Part shown: one piece after another, positions 42,510 to 45,066 of the stretch
How the letters are laid out: each line of letters begins with the position of its first letter
Position numbering within the stretch: the first letter of the stretch is position 1
From: Clostridiales bacterium
GTDB taxonomy: Bacteria > Bacillota > Clostridia > Christensenellales > Aristaeellaceae
Assembly: GCA_015056125.1 (NCBI GenBank)
Contig: SVGW01000017.1
Coordinates: forward strand, 1-45,066
Direction: 5' to 3'
Length of the DNA: 45,066 nt
Translations under genes and position numbers: made by a program
Notes under the pieces: model-generated
Told to the model about the DNA's origin: nothing
Databases searched by the model: none
Seen by the model: the letters and a program-made list of their open reading frames with translations, nothing else

Positions 42510-42542
42510 AATGTCGATGTTTATACCCGGAGGTCGAAACAC

Positions 42543-42758
42543 ATGGCAATTTCATATAATAAGCTTTGGAAACTGCTTATCGATAAGAAAATGAGTAAGG
42601 CTGATCTGCGGAAAGCAGCCGGTATCGCTCCTAACACGATGACTCGTCTGCGCAGAGATGAGGAAGTGACACTGTCGGTGCTCAACAAAATTTGTACGAC
42701 TCTTGAAGTTGATATTGGAGATATCATGGAGTTCCTACCGGAGGAAGGTGAAGCGTAA
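42543..42758 (+). CDS. XRE-family regulator of the type I restriction genes
   Basis: 71 residues. Almost entirely a helix-turn-helix (MSKADLRKAAGIAPNTMTRL, then VTLSVLNKICTTLEV). Ends DIMEFLPEEGEA. The ATG has GGAGG 8 bp upstream. The stop overlaps the next gene (TAATG). Such controllers adjust restriction-enzyme level. The 19-bp repeat over its promoter is its likely binding site. Confidence 0.9.
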   Translation: MAISYNKLWKLLIDKKMSKADLRKAAGIAPNTMTRLRRDEEVTLSVLNKICTTLEVDIGDIMEFLPEEGEA

Positions 42759-45066
42759 TGACGCCCGAACAGAAAGCTCGCGAGATCATAGACAAAAAAC
42801 TCAACCAGGCTGGTTGGGTCATACAGGATATGAAGCAGCTCAATCTGTTCGCCGGGTTGGGCGTCGCGGTGCGCGAGTTTCCCACCAGCACCGGCCCTGT
42901 AGATTATGCTCTGTTTGTCGATGGGCTTCCCGTGGGTATTGTTGAAGCCAAGAAAGACGACGCTGGCGAAAACATCACTGCTGTAGAAGATCAGTCCAGC
43001 CGTTATGCAAACAGCACATTCAAATGGATTAAGAGCGATTATCGCATCCGCTTCGCTTATGAAGCCACCAGCAAGCTGACCCGTTTTACTGATTACAACG
43101 ATATCAAGTATCGGTCCCGCACGGTATTCCATTTTCATCAGCCACAGGAGCTTCAGCGCTTGCTGAAACAGGGTGATACTGTCCGCAACCGCATGAAGCA
43201 GTTCCCTGCTTTTGATACGACCGGCTTCCGCAAATGCCAGATCACAGCCATTGGGAATTTGGAGCAGTCTTTCGCTGCCAACAGACCGAAAGCGCTTATT
43301 CAGATGGCAACAGGCGCAGGCAAAACCTTTACCGCTATCACGGCTGTTTATCGTCTGCTAAAACACGCCAATGTCAATCGTGTTCTTTTTCTGGTTGATA
43401 CCAAGGGCTTGGGTGAGCAGGCTGAGCGTGAGTTCCTGGCCTACCGTCCTAATGATGACAACCGCTCTTTCTCAGAGATTTACGGCGTACGCCGTTTGAA
43501 GTCTTCCTTCATTCCTGATTCTGCCCAGGTCTGTATCAGCACCATTCAGCGCATGTACTCCATCCTTAGTGGAGAAGTGCTGGACGAATCTGGCGAAGAG
43601 ACATCTGCTTTTGAAAACCCGTCCATGGACAGGCAGGCCCCTAAGGAAGTGCTGTACAACGAAAAGTATCCGCCGGAGTTTTTCGATGTGATCATCATCG
43701 ATGAATGCCACCGTTCTATCTACAACGTATGGAAGCAGGTGCTGGAATATTTCGATGCCTTCCTGATCGGCCTGACTGCCACGCCGGACAAGCGTACTTT
43801 TGCGTTCTTTGATCAAAACATCGTCAGCGAGTATTCCAGAGAACAGGCCATTATTGATAACGTCAACGTAGGCGAAGATATTTTCCTGATTGAAACCGAG
43901 GTTGGCAAGCAAGGTGCTACCATCCTCAAACAGATGGTGGAATACCGCAACCGCCTGTCCCGTGCAAAGCGCTGGGAGCAGTTGGATGAGGATGTAAACT
44001 ACCGCCCCTCCCAGCTTGACAGGGACATTGTAAACCCAACTCAAATCCGCACAGTCATCCGTGCTTTTAAGGAGCATCTGTTTACCTCTCTGTTCCCGCG
44101 CCGCAAGGAAGTGCCGAAGACCTTGATTTTTGCCAAGACGGACAGCCATGCGGATGATATTATTCAGATCGTTCGTGAAGAATTTGGTGAGGGCAACAAG
44201 TTCTGCCAAAAGGTCACTTATGCAGCGGAAAATCCCGAATCCGTGCTCAGTTCCTTCCGTAATGACTACGATCCCCGCATTGCCGTTACGGTTGATATGA
44301 TTGCTACCGGCACGGATGTAAAGCCCATCGAATGCCTGATTTTCATGCGTGACGTGCGCAGCAAGAACTATTTTGAGCAAATGAAGGGCCGCGGCACCCG
44401 CACGCTGGGCAAGGATGACCTGCAAAAGGTGTCCCCCTCTGCCACGGAAAACAAGGATCACTTTGTGATCGTGGATGCTGTGGGCGTCACCAAGTCCAAG
44501 AAATCCGATACCCGTACCTTGGAGCGCAAGCCCTCTGTCAGCCTGAAAGAGCTGATGATGAACGTAGCCCTTGGCGCACGGGATGAGGACACCTTAACCT
44601 CACTGGCCAGCCGTATGATCCGCCTGAACAGCCAGATGACAGCTGCCGAGCGTAAATCCTTCCATGAGCATGTGGGCGTACCCGCTGGCACGCTTGCGGA
44701 AAAACTGCTGAACGCTTTTGATGAAGATGTTCTCACATCCAAAGCAAGGGCGCAGTTTGCCTGTGACGAGCCTGCGCCGGAGCAATATACGCAGGTGCAA
44801 AAGGAAAGCATCACCGAGGCTGTGAAGCCCTTCCATAACCCGGAAGTCCGCGACTTCATCGAGAACATCCGCCGGAGCCACGAACAGATCATCGACAACA
44901 CCAATATCGACGCCGTGACCTTTGCAGGCTTTGATACGCAGCAGGAGGCCAATGCCGACCGGGTGATTCAGGCCTTCCGGGAGTTCATTGAGGCCAACAA
45001 GGACGAGATCATCGCGCTGCGGATCATCTACAGTCAGACCTATAAGGATCGCCCCATGGTGATCGA
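42758..45066 (+). CDS. HsdR, type I restriction subunit (partial at window end)
   Basis: First 769 codons; the end is outside the window. The R subunit moves DNA with ATP and cuts it after it binds M2S. Nuclease site: Asp49, Glu63 and Lys65 (GPVDYAL, IVEAKK). Helicase: Walker A MATGAGKT (183-190), IIIDECH (313-319), GLTATPDKR, and TGTDVKPI. It overlaps the XRE stop by one base, so translation is coupled. The modification and specificity genes should lie to the right. Confidence 0.93.
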   Translation, partial: MTPEQKAREIIDKKLNQAGWVIQDMKQLNLFAGLGVAVREFPTSTGPVDYALFVDGLPVGIVEAKKDDAGENITAVEDQSSRYANSTFKWIKSDYRIRFAYEATSKLTRFTDYNDIKYRSRTVFHFHQPQELQRLLKQGDTVRNRMKQFPAFDTTGFRKCQITAIGNLEQSFAANRPKALIQMATGAGKTFTAITAVYRLLKHANVNRVLFLVDTKGLGEQAEREFLAYRPNDDNRSFSEIYGVRRLKSSFIPDSAQVCISTIQRMYSILSGEVLDESGEETSAFENPSMDRQAPKEVLYNEKYPPEFFDVIIIDECHRSIYNVWKQVLEYFDAFLIGLTATPDKRTFAFFDQNIVSEYSREQAIIDNVNVGEDIFLIETEVGKQGATILKQMVEYRNRLSRAKRWEQLDEDVNYRPSQLDRDIVNPTQIRTVIRAFKEHLFTSLFPRRKEVPKTLIFAKTDSHADDIIQIVREEFGEGNKFCQKVTYAAENPESVLSSFRNDYDPRIAVTVDMIATGTDVKPIECLIFMRDVRSKNYFEQMKGRGTRTLGKDDLQKVSPSATENKDHFVIVDAVGVTKSKKSDTRTLERKPSVSLKELMMNVALGARDEDTLTSLASRMIRLNSQMTAAERKSFHEHVGVPAGTLAEKLLNAFDEDVLTSKARAQFACDEPAPEQYTQVQKESITEAVKPFHNPEVRDFIENIRRSHEQIIDNTNIDAVTFAGFDTQQEANADRVIQAFREFIEANKDEIIALRIIYSQTYKDRPMVI

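Noticed and set aside
43472-44461. 329-codon minus-strand frame
   Set aside because: Antisense to hsdR, which has unmistakable helicase motifs.
1-45066. CRISPR arrays, tRNA or rRNA genes
   Set aside because: No regularly spaced repeats or conserved RNA sequences were seen on reading; a dedicated scan was not possible.

Overview
The window looks like a chromosome of a spore-forming, probably gut-associated member of the Clostridia (Bacillota). Evidence: a cotJA-cotJB-cotJC spore-coat operon, the start of a spoVT regulator gene, an Lpl/Ytc-type sugar ABC importer with a YesM/YesN-like two-component system, and moderate GC in the native genes. No tRNA, rRNA or CRISPR array was seen. Species cannot be named from this.

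Left part (1-12846): cotJC is split in two. Its N-terminal 136 codons (11818-12224, minus) and C-terminal 61 codons (331-517, minus) are separated by an 11,300-bp element (518-11817). The element carries a large serine recombinase next to one end, a small ORF upstream of it, and a visibly AT-richer plus-strand operon: AraC regulator, DUF5107-type protein, DUF6067/GH123-like enzyme, GH29 fucosidase-like and GH20-like enzymes. The two junctions share TCTG. Joining the element's ends recreates a near-palindromic attP (18-bp arms, 15/18 matching), and joining the host ends restores an uninterrupted 197-codon cotJC through the conserved MAAEQKAR stretch. This is the architecture of a developmentally excised intervening element like skin in sigK or SPbeta in spsM, with an unusual glycan-degradation cargo. 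It is the main discovery candidate.

Middle part (12913-21720): an IS630-derived protein without the usual catalytic residues, sfsA, nagB, an HSL-type hydrolase, a broken EamA transporter, a FAD-Rieske oxidoreductase coupled to a YyaL-type protein, a small unknown gene, a truncated spoVT, and an antitoxin-Doc pair. From 21747 to 29591 a minus-strand operon encodes two permeases, a solute-binding protein, a FAD oxidoreductase, and a response regulator with its sensor kinase.

Right part (about 29700-45066): accessory DNA. It starts with gene remnants, a small unknown gene and an uncharacterised two-gene cassette (30484-31801). Next is a mobilizable module: a MobV-type oriT at 31953-32000, an XRE regulator, a CHC2 primase, a P4-type primase/helicase, a MobV relaxase and a small protein. 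A defence island follows: hipB-hipA-mcrB-mcrC apparently in one minus-strand operon, and divergently an XRE regulator coupled to a type I restriction hsdR that runs off the window. The shared intergenic region carries two copies of a HipB-like operator and a 19-bp inverted repeat overlapping the hsdR-side promoter.
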